A DNA stretch of 64,000 nucleotides, from assembly GCA_016709005.1 (NCBI GenBank), contig JADJEU010000004.1, positions 186,001-250,000 of the forward strand. The letters are read 5' to 3'. The notes beneath the pieces were generated by a model. That model saw nothing but the letters and a program-made list of their open reading frames with translations. It searched no databases and was not told the origin of the DNA. The DNA is from Crocinitomicaceae bacterium (GTDB lineage Bacteria; Bacteroidota; Bacteroidia; Flavobacteriales_D; Crocinitomicaceae). A program made the position numbers and the translations under genes. Shown piece after piece: positions 20,801 to 28,982 of the stretch. Position 1 is the first letter of the stretch. Each line of letters starts with the position of its first letter.

Positions 20801-21137
20801 AATTGTTTACAGCGATCACGGATGTGCTGATACCGCAATTCACTCAGTATATGTTTTTGGTGAGTTTGCATTCTTTATTCCAAACACATTCACTCCAAAC
20901 GGAGATGCAAAAAATCCAACCTGGAGAGGCTATGCATGGGGAGCCGTTTCATATGAACTGATGGTTTTTGATCGTTGGGGGCAACTGATTTTTACAACCA
21001 CCGATCAAACGGTTGAATGGGATGGAACTTACCATGGCGTGAAAGTTCCGGATGATGTTTACGTTTGGAAATGTGTGATGTTGGATTCCGAACTTTTAGA
21101 ACATGCCTACTATGGTCATGTTACTGTCTTGAAATAG
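14802..21137 (+). CDS. Giant PKD-repeat surface protein with gliding-type T9SS C-terminal domain
   Basis: A 2111-residue exported protein. A signal peptide (MKKTVLAFFIFLFVLSISFD) is followed by about 22-24 PKD-type beta domains of roughly 80 residues, each with a WxWNFGDG-like strand and a THTYxxxGxYxVxLTVT strand; units 1, 5-9 and 18 are the most diverged. The last 90 residues (FIPNTFTPNGDAKNPTWRGY, then ELMVFDRWGQLIF, then WDGTYHGVKVPDDVYVWK) are a gliding-motility-associated C-terminal domain, a type B T9SS signal. The protein should be a long extended rod exposed on the cell surface, in adhesion, gliding or matrix formation by inference. No enzymatic domain was seen. It follows comEC by 81 bases. 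Confidence 0.9.
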   Translation: MKKTVLAFFIFLFVLSISFDSYAACPQVNAAFTTSQTNICGPGPQVISFVNTSTGVNNVTADYEWFLNGVSFDNTSGMAAPNTSNISAVGTYTYMLVVTDSSVPCTDTATVIVRIYPTPNANFTFNPNNACGGLPVTFTNSSTGTIGATTYSWNFGDGGTATTTNATHTYAAGGSYNVTLTQTNGPGCTNSETQTVTSLPIPAVAISGADIDGDLINCLLPADPSTSQIVTFSNTTTGAVSYTWDFGDGSGTFTTASNADFPHTYTSYGTFTVTMTATHANGCTATATLTVVFEKYVSAAMTLDITEYSGCAPHDLSTLTNLSVNANSYTWNFGDGTIITTASPIPPSHFYTASGSYTISLTAVNSCNTANSTISPIVIVAGPTANFNNSLAGLGGLGCAPQNVTFTNASAGTSPANNYQWNMGNGNTYITTINPPIQTYDTTGVYTITLVAGNACGFDTITTNITIDTIPVVDIVSTPLDGCSPLVVSTVNNSYEPPINYTWTVDGVFAGNGATLPNQTFINSGSYSATNHVIQLFGSNHCGSDIDLEFITVHPETIADFFATTDTICAGESILFIDQSTGENLTYAWDFGVSTETTAGPHNIQFNVAGTYVIELAVDGYCGPDVITMNVVVLPIPVADFVANPVSICVGETVSLTNNSTLGGSYAWTFQNGTPATSNVYSPAPILFNTSGSQTILLTVNLLGCIATDTEIITVNALPDPTFTLTPNNGCTPLNVSANYTGTAVGGDQYDWDLGNGSNSILQNPPTQIYTAAGADATYTVELIITSAAGCSDSSELTVLVHPLPIADYTTLPDTACAGTPIGFLNNSVGASTYVWDFGDGTNSAVVSPSHTYTVTGDITTELIAYTAFGCTDTIQHDIYIDSIPTANFIFDVVCEIDTTSFTDLSIGGVTDWSWNFGDASPLNTSQSPTHFYGNDGTYSVSLTVTNPANCTNTLTQLVNVSTVPVANFSTGSTCLGSLSSFTDLSAGITSSWQWNFDDGSPTSILQNPTHTYTAVGTYNVELIAMAGNGCSDTITLPITVTPIPTADFSFLNVCAEDETFFTDLSLGTPDTWSWNFGDGNTDNTNNPNPIHTYASSGTFNVTLTAGYSASGCTHSITQAVTAFPRTNPTFTTNTPCLGGATNFTDLTTGGPIIWQWNLGDGSPLEVNQNPVHTYASPGLFPIQLVTENIFGCIDTLNTTVQVFPLPVADFTSNVVCLNTLTAFTDLSTSAVSWQWDFGDGTLNGIGPNPFHLYTTAGNFDVELVVTNAFGCTDTLVQTITVNPNPTADFAATIACHTYPNLFTDNSTGAVLWSWDFGDASPVDNSTSPNHIYPNPGTYSVDLTVENIFGCTHSITQNVNVLIQPQADFSYNTVCAGETVQLTDLSTNTPTDFQWDFGDGSPLDFTQNPTHIFDPGGTFTLTYIVSNPAGCADTLITPITVYTVPIPEFTADTVCLFTVSSFTDLTVDAAPIATWYYDFDDGNQSFSQNPNYIFANAGIYNVTLLVTNIHGCDSSVTHPVYVSDIPVADFIADTVCTGSPTTFTDASTGFPDSWLWNFGDGNSSVVGPVTTHTYAAPGTYPVSLFVSAGGACFDQTFEFVVVSNNVQAGIIATDTICDGNAINFTDNSTISAGIIDTWFWDFGDGTTATTEDASHTYSAPGTYLVTHTVGSSSGCNSSATFTVTVTDVPVANFVEFSACQNGVTSFNDMSSIAAGTVDSWSWNFGDGSLVSTLQNPTHVYTVSGNYSVTLTVTSGFNCANSYTSPIIVYPAPIAAFIAPVACPQDTILYSDLSTISSGTITNWAWNFGDGTTSLLQNPQHGFQILSDSFDVSLIVTSNFGCTDTVIQTVLTHPFPDFAWGPDLTSGCQPLIVTFSDSSTVLNGSITNWEWSFGDSIYSFAQNPVHVYTEPGNYYVSLWVTTSDGCDFNSYVDYPIIVYPKPTAEFTPYFTEVSILEPEVQFHDLSSGAMDWEWYFGDGDYSNEVNPLHEFTDTGYFDVMQIVYSDHGCADTAIHSVYVFGEFAFFIPNTFTPNGDAKNPTWRGYAWGAVSYELMVFDRWGQLIFTTTDQTVEWDGTYHGVKVPDDVYVWKCVMLDSELLEHAYYGHVTVLK

Positions 21138-21154
21138 CAAAGTCAAATCTGTAA

Positions 21155-21805
21155 TCAGGTCTTCAAAACCAATTTTGGAAAAATAAATTTCTTGACTAGC
21201 GAATAAATCAAAAGGCCAATCAAAGCGCCTAGCAATCCACCGGCAATCAAATCTGAAGGATAATGTACGCCTAAGTAAATTCGGCTGTATGCTATCAGAA
21301 TCAACCAGGGAAAAAGTAAATACCACGCTTTTGAAAATCTTCTAAAAAAAAGAAAAATCAGGATTGTGATTCCACCAAAATTTGCAGCGTGAGATGAAAC
21401 GAAACTATAAATTCCACCACGATATTCTTCACCGTTTGGCTTCACAACAGTTTTGACAAGATGCCCAATTTCGGTATTATGTGTTGGTCTGTAGCGTTGA
21501 ACTGTTTCTTTAAATCCATGAACTGAAATTAAATCTGTCAATGCAACACAGATAGCTGCGCTCACTAATAAAGTAAACATAAATTTTGCTCCACCCCGTT
21601 TATAAGCATACCACAAAAAGAAAACGAAAAGAGGAATCCAGGTGGCCGTCCAGCTCACATACCACATGACAACATCGAGCCATGGAGCATGCACATCATT
21701 CAAATGAAGAAAAAGCGATTGGTCAATATTTTCTAGTGTCTCAAACAAAATGCGCGAACGCTGATCGATTAATAAAGTTGTGATTAAAAAATAAAACGTT
21801 TTCAC
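21155..21805 (-). CDS. PAP2-family membrane phosphatase
   Basis: A 216-residue protein with about five membrane segments. All three family motifs are present: KETVQRYRP (Kx6RP), the PSGH equivalent in YSFVSSHAANF with Ser replacing Pro and Gly, and SRIYLGVHYPSDLIAG (SRx5Hx3D). PAP2 enzymes remove phosphate from lipid phosphates such as undecaprenyl pyrophosphate or phosphatidate, using the two His and Arg residues. Substrate cannot be read from the sequence; undecaprenyl recycling or lipid A dephosphorylation is likely. It is convergent with the PKD gene. Confidence 0.87.
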   Translation of the reverse strand: MKTFYFLITTLLIDQRSRILFETLENIDQSLFLHLNDVHAPWLDVVMWYVSWTATWIPLFVFFLWYAYKRGGAKFMFTLLVSAAICVALTDLISVHGFKETVQRYRPTHNTEIGHLVKTVVKPNGEEYRGGIYSFVSSHAANFGGITILIFLFFRRFSKAWYLLFPWLILIAYSRIYLGVHYPSDLIAGGLLGALIGLLIYSLVKKFIFPKLVLKT

Positions 21806-21843
21806 CTCAACTAAGGAGACAACGTTTTGTGTTTTTTAAGAGT

Positions 21844-22857
21844 TTATAGCTTTACAAATTTCGAATTTGAAGTTATTTCTGATCCTGACTGAATTTGGAT
21901 TGTGTATACGCCAGATTCAAATGTTGAAATATCAATTCCGACAGATGAAGTTCTGCCAGTAGAAATAATTTTGCCGCTTAAATCGGATATATGATAAATC
22001 AAGTTGGATTCAGAAACAAAAATTAAGTCTTTTGCCGGATTTGGATAAACTGACAGCTCTGATTTATTTTCTTCTACGGCAAGATAACAAGGCTGATTAC
22101 TCACCGTTACCCCGGCTTGAATATTTCCGGGTACACCAACAGTTCCTGATGGAGTATTAAAAGTGAATGAACCATCAAAAACACCAAAATTAGAGCTGAC
22201 TCCACCAATAAAATACTCACCCGATCCATTCAATGTATCATCAATACAGTTTGTAAAATCCATTGCGATACAAAACACACCATCATTCACAAACATAGCG
22301 TCCATTGTTTGAATGTTGCAATTTGAAAAGTCATTTCCAAGATCAATTGTCCCAGTGGCAGAATTCAAAAAATCGCCTTGATTATTAAAATTATTATCGA
22401 TAACAAAAGTACCTGAGTTAGTAAACGATCCTTCCTGATCATTGAATACATCATAAACTGTCATTACCCCTGAATTTGCGATACTGCCTTGATTCCATAA
22501 GCTGTCAAAATAAACAGAAGTAGACGTATTGATAAAAGAGCCATTTGAAACATACAGACGGTAGCAATCAAACGTTCCGTTGTTAATTAACGATCCAGTA
22601 CCATCCACCCAAACGTCTCTGTCCATTGCATCTTCGATCAATGAACCAGAGGGATTGACTTTTATCTGGCCAGCATTATAATAAATCGAAGCTGTGAGTT
22701 GCATGTTATGGTTTACTACAAGCGAATCACCGCTCGCAGGCACACATAGACAATCCCATAGCAAAGGATTGAAAAAATTTCCAGAACCTGTTGTTGTTTG
22801 AATTTGTGCAAAGCTGCTAATTGAAACAAACGTGAGAAGAAGTAAACTGTTTTTCAT
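21844..22857 (-). CDS. Exported protein with type A T9SS sorting domain
   Basis: A 337-residue protein with a signal peptide (MKNSLLLLTFVSISSFAQ). The middle (about 40-240) is a regular Asn/Gly-rich repeat (GxxxNxGxxxNxG, for example NQGSIANSGVMTVYDVFND) typical of a right-handed beta helix. The last 75 residues are a Por_Secre_tail: ELSVYPNPAKDLIFVSES, HISDLSGKIIS and FESGVYTIQIQSG. It should be exported by T9SS. Function is unknown. It sits between the PAP2 gene and the end of the nqr operon, all on the minus strand. Confidence 0.83.
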   Translation of the reverse strand: MKNSLLLLTFVSISSFAQIQTTTGSGNFFNPLLWDCLCVPASGDSLVVNHNMQLTASIYYNAGQIKVNPSGSLIEDAMDRDVWVDGTGSLINNGTFDCYRLYVSNGSFINTSTSVYFDSLWNQGSIANSGVMTVYDVFNDQEGSFTNSGTFVIDNNFNNQGDFLNSATGTIDLGNDFSNCNIQTMDAMFVNDGVFCIAMDFTNCIDDTLNGSGEYFIGGVSSNFGVFDGSFTFNTPSGTVGVPGNIQAGVTVSNQPCYLAVEENKSELSVYPNPAKDLIFVSESNLIYHISDLSGKIISTGRTSSVGIDISTFESGVYTIQIQSGSEITSNSKFVKL

Positions 22858-22920
22858 TATTAAAGATTTTGACTTTAGAAATAATACGTCTCAATTCCTT
22901 AAAGGTTGAGGCAGAACATA

Positions 22921-22946
22921 AAAAAACCCGCCGAAGCGGGTTTTAA
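22921..22946 (-). terminator. Terminator of the nqr operon
   Basis: An AACCCGC-CGAA-GCGGGTT stem-loop followed on the minus strand by a run of T. It begins a few bases past the nqrF stop. Confidence 0.85.
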
Positions 22947-22949
22947 ATA

Positions 22950-24248
22950 TTATCCTCCAAAGTCATCAAAACGAACGCTTTCAGGTGGAACACCCCATTC
23001 GTCACACATTTTGATTACGGCTTGGTTCATCATTGGCGGACCGCAGAAATAAACTTCCAAATCTTCAGGAGCGTCATGTTTTTTCAAATACTGATCAATC
23101 ACTACCTGATGCACAAAACCTAAAAACCCATCTCCTTCTTTATCATTGGTGTCTTTCATTACCTTCCAGTTGTCAGATTCCATTGGTTCAGATAAAACCA
23201 AATAGAATTTAAAGTTCGGGAATTCGCGCTCCAAAGAACGGAAGTGCTCAATATAGAACAACTCTGCTTTCGAACGACCACCATACCAATAAGTAACTTT
23301 GCGGTTTGTTCTTAATGTTTTAAATAGCTCGTACAAGTGTGAGCGCATTGGTGCCATACCAGCTCCACCACCGATGTATAACATTTCAGCATCGGATTCA
23401 TTGATGAAGAATTCACCGTATGGTCCAGACACAATTGCTTTATCACCCGGTTTCAAATTGAAAATATATGAAGATGCAACACCTGGATTTACATTCATCC
23501 AAGCATTTTTAGCACGATCCCAAGGTGGAGTAGCAATACGCACATTCAACATGATTTTTCTTCCTTCAGCAGGATAAGAAGCCATTGAATAAGCACGAAC
23601 TACTTCTTCATTATTCTTCATTACAAGAGGCCACAAACCAAATTTATCCCAATCGGCTTTGAATTTATCAGGAGCTCCGGCATGATCTACCGGGTGAGCT
23701 GTGATATCCATCTCGCTGTATTTTACTTCGCATACAGGAATTTTAATCTGGATATAACCACCAGCTTTATAATCCATATCTTCAGGAAGTTCAACAATAA
23801 ATTCTTTAATGAAAGTTGCAACGTTGTAGTTCGAACTAACTGTTGCTTCCCATTCCTTAATACCAAGAATTTCTTCGTGAATATGGATTTCCATATCCTC
23901 TTTTACTTTTACCTGACAACCCAAACGGTAATGCTCAGCTATTTGTTTACGTGAAAAGTTTGGCTCTTCTGTAGGTAAAATATTTCCACCACCTTTAGAC
24001 ACCTGACACACGCACTGAAGGCATGTTCCACCGCCACCACAAGCAGAAGGCAAATAAACGCCTTGCGTGCTTAACGTTGACATCAGTGAACTACCACCAT
24101 CAACTTCTAATACACGTGCACCACCGTTAATGGTAATTTTAATTTTTCCAGCACTTGAAACTTTTGCTTTTACATACAAAAGCAAGCTCACCAATAGCAG
24201 GATTACTATAGTGAAAACGATTACGGTAATTAATACTGTTTCTAACAT
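22950..24248 (-). CDS. nqrF: Na+-translocating NADH:quinone reductase subunit F
   Basis: NqrF takes electrons from NADH through FAD to a [2Fe-2S] cluster. The 432-residue protein has one N-terminal membrane helix (about 3-27), a ferredoxin domain with the cluster cysteines in PSACGGGGTCLQC (about 68-80) plus a fourth Cys in YRLGCQ (about 111), the FAD motif RAYSMASYP (about 217-225) and the NADH site GGGAGMAPMR with CGPPMMNQ near the C-terminus. Length and order match the family. It is the last gene of the complete nqr set, followed by a terminator, and is 11 bases after nqrE. Confidence 0.97.
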   Translation of the reverse strand: MLETVLITVIVFTIVILLLVSLLLYVKAKVSSAGKIKITINGGARVLEVDGGSSLMSTLSTQGVYLPSACGGGGTCLQCVCQVSKGGGNILPTEEPNFSRKQIAEHYRLGCQVKVKEDMEIHIHEEILGIKEWEATVSSNYNVATFIKEFIVELPEDMDYKAGGYIQIKIPVCEVKYSEMDITAHPVDHAGAPDKFKADWDKFGLWPLVMKNNEEVVRAYSMASYPAEGRKIMLNVRIATPPWDRAKNAWMNVNPGVASSYIFNLKPGDKAIVSGPYGEFFINESDAEMLYIGGGAGMAPMRSHLYELFKTLRTNRKVTYWYGGRSKAELFYIEHFRSLEREFPNFKFYLVLSEPMESDNWKVMKDTNDKEGDGFLGFVHQVVIDQYLKKHDAPEDLEVYFCGPPMMNQAVIKMCDEWGVPPESVRFDDFGG

Positions 24249-24259
24249 CCTAATCTAGT

Positions 24260-24877
24260 TTATAAACTGATACCACTAAAACTCATAAATGCAATTCCCA
24301 TCAAACCAGTGATGATAAAGGTGATCCCTAATCCCTTAAGAGGAGCAGGCACGTGTGAATATTTAATTTTTTCACGAATAGCCGCAAGCGCAACAATCGC
24401 AATAAACCAACCAATTCCTGAAGAAACCGCAAACACTGTAGCCTCACCAATTGTTGAATACTGACGCTCTTGCATAAAAAGTGCACCACCCAAAATCGAA
24501 CAGTTAACAGCAATAAGAGGAAGGAAAATACCAAGAGCACCGTAAAGTGCAGGTGCAAATTTTTCAACCAACATCTCTACCAATTGAACAATTGCAGCAA
24601 CTACTGCAATGAACATGATAAAAGCAAGAAAACTCAAATCAAGAGTTTTGAACTCGTCGCCTAACCAACTTAACGCGCCTTCTTTTAAGACATAATTTTC
24701 CAGTAACCAGTTAACAGGCACCGTAACTCCCAATACGAAAATAACAGCCGCACCTAAACCTGAAGCTGTCTTTACAGTTTTAGAGACAGCCAGATAAGAA
24801 CACATACCTAAAAAGTATGCGAAAATCATGTTCTCAACAAAGATTCCCTTGATGGCTATATTTATATAATCTACCAT
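24260..24877 (-). CDS. nqrE: Na+-NQR subunit E
   Basis: A 205-residue membrane subunit with six helices. The conserved cysteines that ligate the intramembrane iron, Cys26 in FLGMCSYLAV and the one in LIAVNCSILGGALF (about 120), are both present. It forms with NqrD the Na+ path of the pump. It lies 9 bases after the nqrD stop and 11 bases before nqrF. Confidence 0.95.
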   Translation of the reverse strand: MVDYINIAIKGIFVENMIFAYFLGMCSYLAVSKTVKTASGLGAAVIFVLGVTVPVNWLLENYVLKEGALSWLGDEFKTLDLSFLAFIMFIAVVAAIVQLVEMLVEKFAPALYGALGIFLPLIAVNCSILGGALFMQERQYSTIGEATVFAVSSGIGWFIAIVALAAIREKIKYSHVPAPLKGLGITFIITGLMGIAFMSFSGISL

Positions 24878-24886
24878 GATAAAGTA

Positions 24887-25549
24887 TTATTTTTCGATTA
24901 ATGATTTGTTCACTGAACGCTGAATCCAAATAATGATTGCAACGCAGAATAATGCAAATGGTGCAAGAATGATTAGGTTATTGTTCATGTAGCCATAAGC
25001 ATATAAACCTGTTTTTTCAATGCTGTCTCCAAGAATTGTCATTCCAAATAATTTTCCAGTACCAAATAACTCTCTGAAAAAAGAAACAGCTAATAAAATC
25101 CAGACATAGCCCAATGAATTTCCAATACCATCCAAGAACGAAGGCCAAGGTTTATTCATCATTGCAAAGGCCTCATAACGTCCCATCAAAATACAATTCG
25201 TGATGATCAATCCGACAAAGACAGAAAGTTTTTCAGCCATATCCGGCAGAAAAGCTTTCAAAACCTCATTGACAATAATTACAAGAGAAGCGGCGGCAAC
25301 CAACTGTATGATAATTCGGATACGATCAGGAATTAAATTACGTAAGAGCGAGATTACAACGTTACCTACAGACACCACCGCAAGCACACTTAATCCCATT
25401 ACCACTGCCTGTTCCAAGGAAACGGTAATTGCCAGTGCTGAACAGATACCCAGTACTTGAATTGTTACCGGATTATTTTCTGACAACGGATCTGTGATCA
25501 GTTTTCTATTCTTCTTTGAGAATAAAGGTTCCTTTACTTGTTCACTCAT
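24887..25549 (-). CDS. nqrD: Na+-NQR subunit D
   Basis: A 220-residue membrane subunit with six helices. It carries the conserved Cys in QVLGICSALAIT (Cys36) and in LIITNCILMGRYE, matching the iron-ligand pair. The start is ATG at 25547-25549, two bases past the nqrC stop; a TTG at 25555 also opens the frame but is less likely. It is homologous to NqrE and part of the same pump. Confidence 0.95.
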   Translation of the reverse strand: MSEQVKEPLFSKKNRKLITDPLSENNPVTIQVLGICSALAITVSLEQAVVMGLSVLAVVSVGNVVISLLRNLIPDRIRIIIQLVAAASLVIIVNEVLKAFLPDMAEKLSVFVGLIITNCILMGRYEAFAMMNKPWPSFLDGIGNSLGYVWILLAVSFFRELFGTGKLFGMTILGDSIEKTGLYAYGYMNNNLIILAPFALFCVAIIIWIQRSVNKSLIEK

Positions 25550-25551
25550 GA

Positions 25552-26264
25552 TCAATTAGTTTTAGTCGCAAAATATTTTACATAAACCTGCAAGGTGCGA
25601 TCCACCATCTCTTCTACACCTTTTGATGTAATTGTTCCTCCGGTAATTCCGTCAATCTTGTGTGGTTCATTCCCGGATCCATCTTTCACACTTTTAATTT
25701 TTGTGTAAACACCGTTCTCCGAAATCGATTCTTCTTCATACTGCGAATAGTAAAATTCTTGAACTATTTCAGCTCCTAACCCCGGAGTTTCTCCCTTGTG
25801 GTTAAACTTAGCTCCCGATATTGAAGACATGTCAGATTTGATTGCGATATTTCCCCAAATCGGTCCCCACAAACCACTTCCAACCATTGGAATAACATAG
25901 CGTGTCTCCCCGTCAATATTGGCCACAATTAAAGGATATTTTCTGTCTTTAGGATCAAGCGTTTTATCTTTATACTCTTTTTGTGATCAACTGAAAATGG
26001 ATCACCCGGAATTTCCTGACCTTCTGAGTTTAAAACAATCGAAGCAGTCGTATCAATGTATTTATAGAACATCTCAACAGCATTTTCCCGGTTACATTCT
26101 ATGTTCAAAGCACCAAGAATTTCCATTTTCTTTTTGATGTCATCATTTTCTTTTTGGTAAGGCTTCAAGCCTTCTGCAATAGCGGCCAAACTTGCACCTA
26201 CGATCACGACAACCGCAATTGCAAATAAGAATGTATAACTATTACTGTTTTTATTAATTGCCAT
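25552..26264 (-). pseudogene. nqrC: Na+-NQR subunit C, frame-disrupted
   Basis: NqrC carries a covalently bound FMN in the periplasm. The N-terminal frame (25929-26264) gives a membrane anchor (SNSYTFLFAIAVVVIVGASL) and the first part of the soluble domain. The C-terminal frame (25552-25926 and a little upstream) gives ANIDGETRYVIP, GLWGPIWG, KGETPGLGAEI and the flavin site GGTITSKG. The frames meet at the T run 25978-25982 (AAAAA in the gene). One added base restores DHKKEYKDKTLDPKDRKYP and a full protein of about 237 residues, the family length. A -1 ribosomal slip at AAAAAG would give the same peptide. See findings. Confidence 0.9.
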
Positions 26265-26266
26265 GA

Positions 26267-27469
26267 TTAAGCAGTTTTAAGTCGTTTAAGTCTTCGTTTC
26301 ACATTTGACTGAATCACATAATGATCAATCAGTGGAGCCAATACATTTAAAAGAAGAATAGCCATCATGACTCCCTCTGGGAATGCAGGATTGAGCACGC
26401 GTATTACGATACACATAGCACCTGCCATAAAACCATAAATATATTTTCCAGTAGATGTTTGAGCAGCAGTTACAGGATCTGTTGCCATAAACACGGCTCC
26501 AAAAGCAAATCCACCCAACATGATGTGATGCAGCGGATTTAAATCCATATACATGTTTACGGAAACTGCATTCAACAAATATCCAATCGCAAGTCCACCA
26601 GCAAAGAATGAGAAAATAATTTTCCAGCTGGCAATACCAGTATACAATAATAAAGCAGCTCCAAGCATGATTGCGATAAACGAAGTTTCACCAACAGAAC
26701 CTGGAATATATCCCATCATAGAATCCATCAATGACCATTTTTCACTAAAAGCTCCAAGAGAGGCATGCACAGGTTCATCAGTTGTAAAACTGGCTAGTTC
26801 ACCGAGCGGAGTAGCGCCGGAGAAGCCTGCCACTTTATCTGTTTTATCCATTAATCCGCTCATCCAGATTTTATCTCCGGACATCATCGATGGATAAGCA
26901 AAGAATAAAAATGCACGTGCTGTTAATGCAACGTTCACAATGTTCATACCTGTACCACCAAAAACTTCCTTAGCCATAATTACTGCGAAAATCGTAGCAA
27001 TTGCAACCATCCAAAGTGGAACATCAGCAGGAACAATAAGAGGAATCAACATACCAGAGACAAGGAATCCTTCTTGAATAGCATGTCCGTTTTTAATACA
27101 AAACGCGAATTCAACACCAAGACCTACTCCGTAAGAAACGATAACAATTGGAAGAACCTGAAGTGCTCCATAAATCACTTTGTCCCCAAACTGGCTCCAA
27201 TATGGAAGATCAATATTTCCAGTTTCTGCAACATAATGCCAATGTCCGGTATTGTAGATTCCAAAAAGCAAACAAGGAACCAATGCCAGAATTACAAAGA
27301 ACATGGTACGTTTCAAATCGATACCGTCTCGGATATGTGATCCTTTTTTAGTTGTTTCACCAGGCGTAAACAGGAATGTATAAAAACCATCCCAAACCGG
27401 GTGGAATTTAGCCCATTTTCCGTGATGGTCGGGCTCCATCTTACGCAACATTTTTTCAATTGCCTTCAA
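26267..27469 (-). CDS. nqrB: Na+-NQR subunit B
   Basis: A 400-residue membrane subunit with about ten helices and an N-terminal cytoplasmic segment (MKAIEKMLRKMEPDHHGKWA). The site for covalent FMN is the Thr in FSGATPLGELA (about 234-244), matching S[GA]AT in other NqrB. NqrB also binds riboflavin and quinone and forms the core of the Na+ pump. The stop is 2 bases ahead of nqrC and it follows nqrA by 34 bases. Confidence 0.96.
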   Translation of the reverse strand: MKAIEKMLRKMEPDHHGKWAKFHPVWDGFYTFLFTPGETTKKGSHIRDGIDLKRTMFFVILALVPCLLFGIYNTGHWHYVAETGNIDLPYWSQFGDKVIYGALQVLPIVIVSYGVGLGVEFAFCIKNGHAIQEGFLVSGMLIPLIVPADVPLWMVAIATIFAVIMAKEVFGGTGMNIVNVALTARAFLFFAYPSMMSGDKIWMSGLMDKTDKVAGFSGATPLGELASFTTDEPVHASLGAFSEKWSLMDSMMGYIPGSVGETSFIAIMLGAALLLYTGIASWKIIFSFFAGGLAIGYLLNAVSVNMYMDLNPLHHIMLGGFAFGAVFMATDPVTAAQTSTGKYIYGFMAGAMCIVIRVLNPAFPEGVMMAILLLNVLAPLIDHYVIQSNVKRRLKRLKTA

Positions 27470-27503
27470 TTTGATTGAGTATTAGAGTTGGACAATAATA
27501 AAA

Positions 27504-28861
27504 TTACATGCATTCTTTTTGAATCACATCCAGACCTTCACGAATGACATTCTGGATATCGATTTTGGAAGTACAAACAAATTCACACAACGCAAAATCT
27601 TCCGGTGCTACTTCATAAATACCTAATTTTTCCATTAAGTCAATATCGTTATACATTACAGACTTAATCAATTGCATCGGGTAAATATCAAATGGGAATA
27701 CTTTTTCCATTTCTCCAGTTACCACAAAATTCCGGATCTCACCATTCAGGTTTGTATCCATGCGGTATTTTTTATTTGGCATTAACCAAGAGAAATAAGA
27801 ACGATTCGTTGAGAATTTTCCAAAACCAGGTTCCATCCATCCTTTAGATATCATGAATTTCGGTTCTGTTCCTTCTGGGATAACAGTGATTTGATTGTCG
27901 TAATATCCAAGATTGCCGTCTTTTGAAATTTTAGTTCCAGAAAGTACGTTACCGCTGATAATTCTGACATCACCATCATTGATTGCTCCGTTCAACAACT
28001 TTGAAACAGGAGAACCGATGATCATTTTATAATATTTAGGCGCTTTTACTTCTGATCCTGTAAGAGCCACAATGCGAGAAGCATCATACTTACCTGTTAA
28101 AAACAAGCGACCAATGATTGCAACATCTTGAGCATTTATGGTCCAGACAACTTCCCCTTTATTGATTGGATCAATATGGTGAATTTGTGTTCCAACGTTT
28201 CCTGCAGGATGCTTACCCGAGATTTTATTTATCTGACAATCTTTTGCATTTGAAAAAGTAGAATCCGGAGCACCTCCGCCGTTTACCGTTAGATGAACTT
28301 TTGGAGCCAACTTAGACAAGGCCGTGATTCCAGCCTGAAAAGCAGCGTTTTCACCGTGCAACACATAATCATAGTCTGGCGCAAGTGGCGAGGAATCAAA
28401 TGCAGAAATAAAAATTGCTTTTGGTTTATCTGCCGGATTTGCAATGATGTCCAAAGGTCGCATCTTCACAAGTGGCCAAAGACCAGTTGTCAACAAGTGA
28501 TTTTTTACTTCATCACCACTTAACTTACTTGCATCTTTGCTCCAAAATCTTCATGTGCAATATCTGCCGTAGCATTGATGTTGATTTGAAGAATCTTGCG
28601 TTTTTCACCGCGAACAATGTCAGTCACTTCACCAGAAACGGGCGAAGTAAATTTGATTGATTCACGATTTTTATCGAAGAAAAGAACAGAACCTGCCTTT
28701 ACTTTATCTCCGATTTTTACAACAAGTTTTGGAGTTAATCCGTGGAAGTCGGTGGTTTTGATTACGAAATTATTTGCGAAGTCTACACCGCTCTTTACCT
28801 TCTCAGCTTCGCCAATCAATTTAATATCAAGTCCTTTCCTGATAGTGATAGTCTTAGACAT
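27504..28861 (-). pseudogene. nqrA: Na+-NQR subunit A, frame-disrupted
   Basis: NqrA is the cytoplasmic quinone-linked subunit. The N-terminal frame (28520-28861) gives MSKTITIRKGLDIKLIGEAE through HEDFGA, and the next frame continues from SGDEVKNHLLTTGLWPLVKM through FISAFDSSPLAPDYDY to the stop at 27504. The join is at the three T of 28536-28538. An extra base there gives FGAKDASKLSGDEVKNHLL and a protein of about 452 residues, the usual length. As given the gene is broken, but every other nqr subunit except nqrC is intact, so an assembly error is likely. It heads the operon. Confidence 0.9.
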
Positions 28862-28886
28862 ATCGTCTTGGAGTTTATTTAGTGAG

Positions 28887-28894
28887 CAAATGTA
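28887..28894 (-). promoter_or_regulatory. Promoter -7 element of the nqr operon
   Basis: Minus-strand TACATTTG matches the Bacteroidota TAnnTTTG element exactly, with the nqrA ATG 26 bases further. No clear TTG -33 element is seen. Confidence 0.55.
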
Positions 28895-28941
28895 TAAATC
28901 TGAATTTCATTTGCAGCAGTTTTTTAGACTGATTTTGCACA

Positions 28942-28960
28942 GTTTAGAATCATTCTAAAC
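28942..28960. promoter_or_regulatory. Perfect 9-1-9 palindrome upstream of nqrA
   Basis: GTTTAGAATCATTCTAAAC is a perfect 9-base inverted repeat around one central base. It lies about 48-66 bases upstream of the -7 element, just upstream of the expected -33 position, and has no T run, so it does not look like a terminator. The shape resembles Fur-family 7-1-7 operators. The regulator is unknown. Confidence 0.55.
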
Positions 28961-28982
28961 TAGAACCAAAGTGCTTCTGTTT

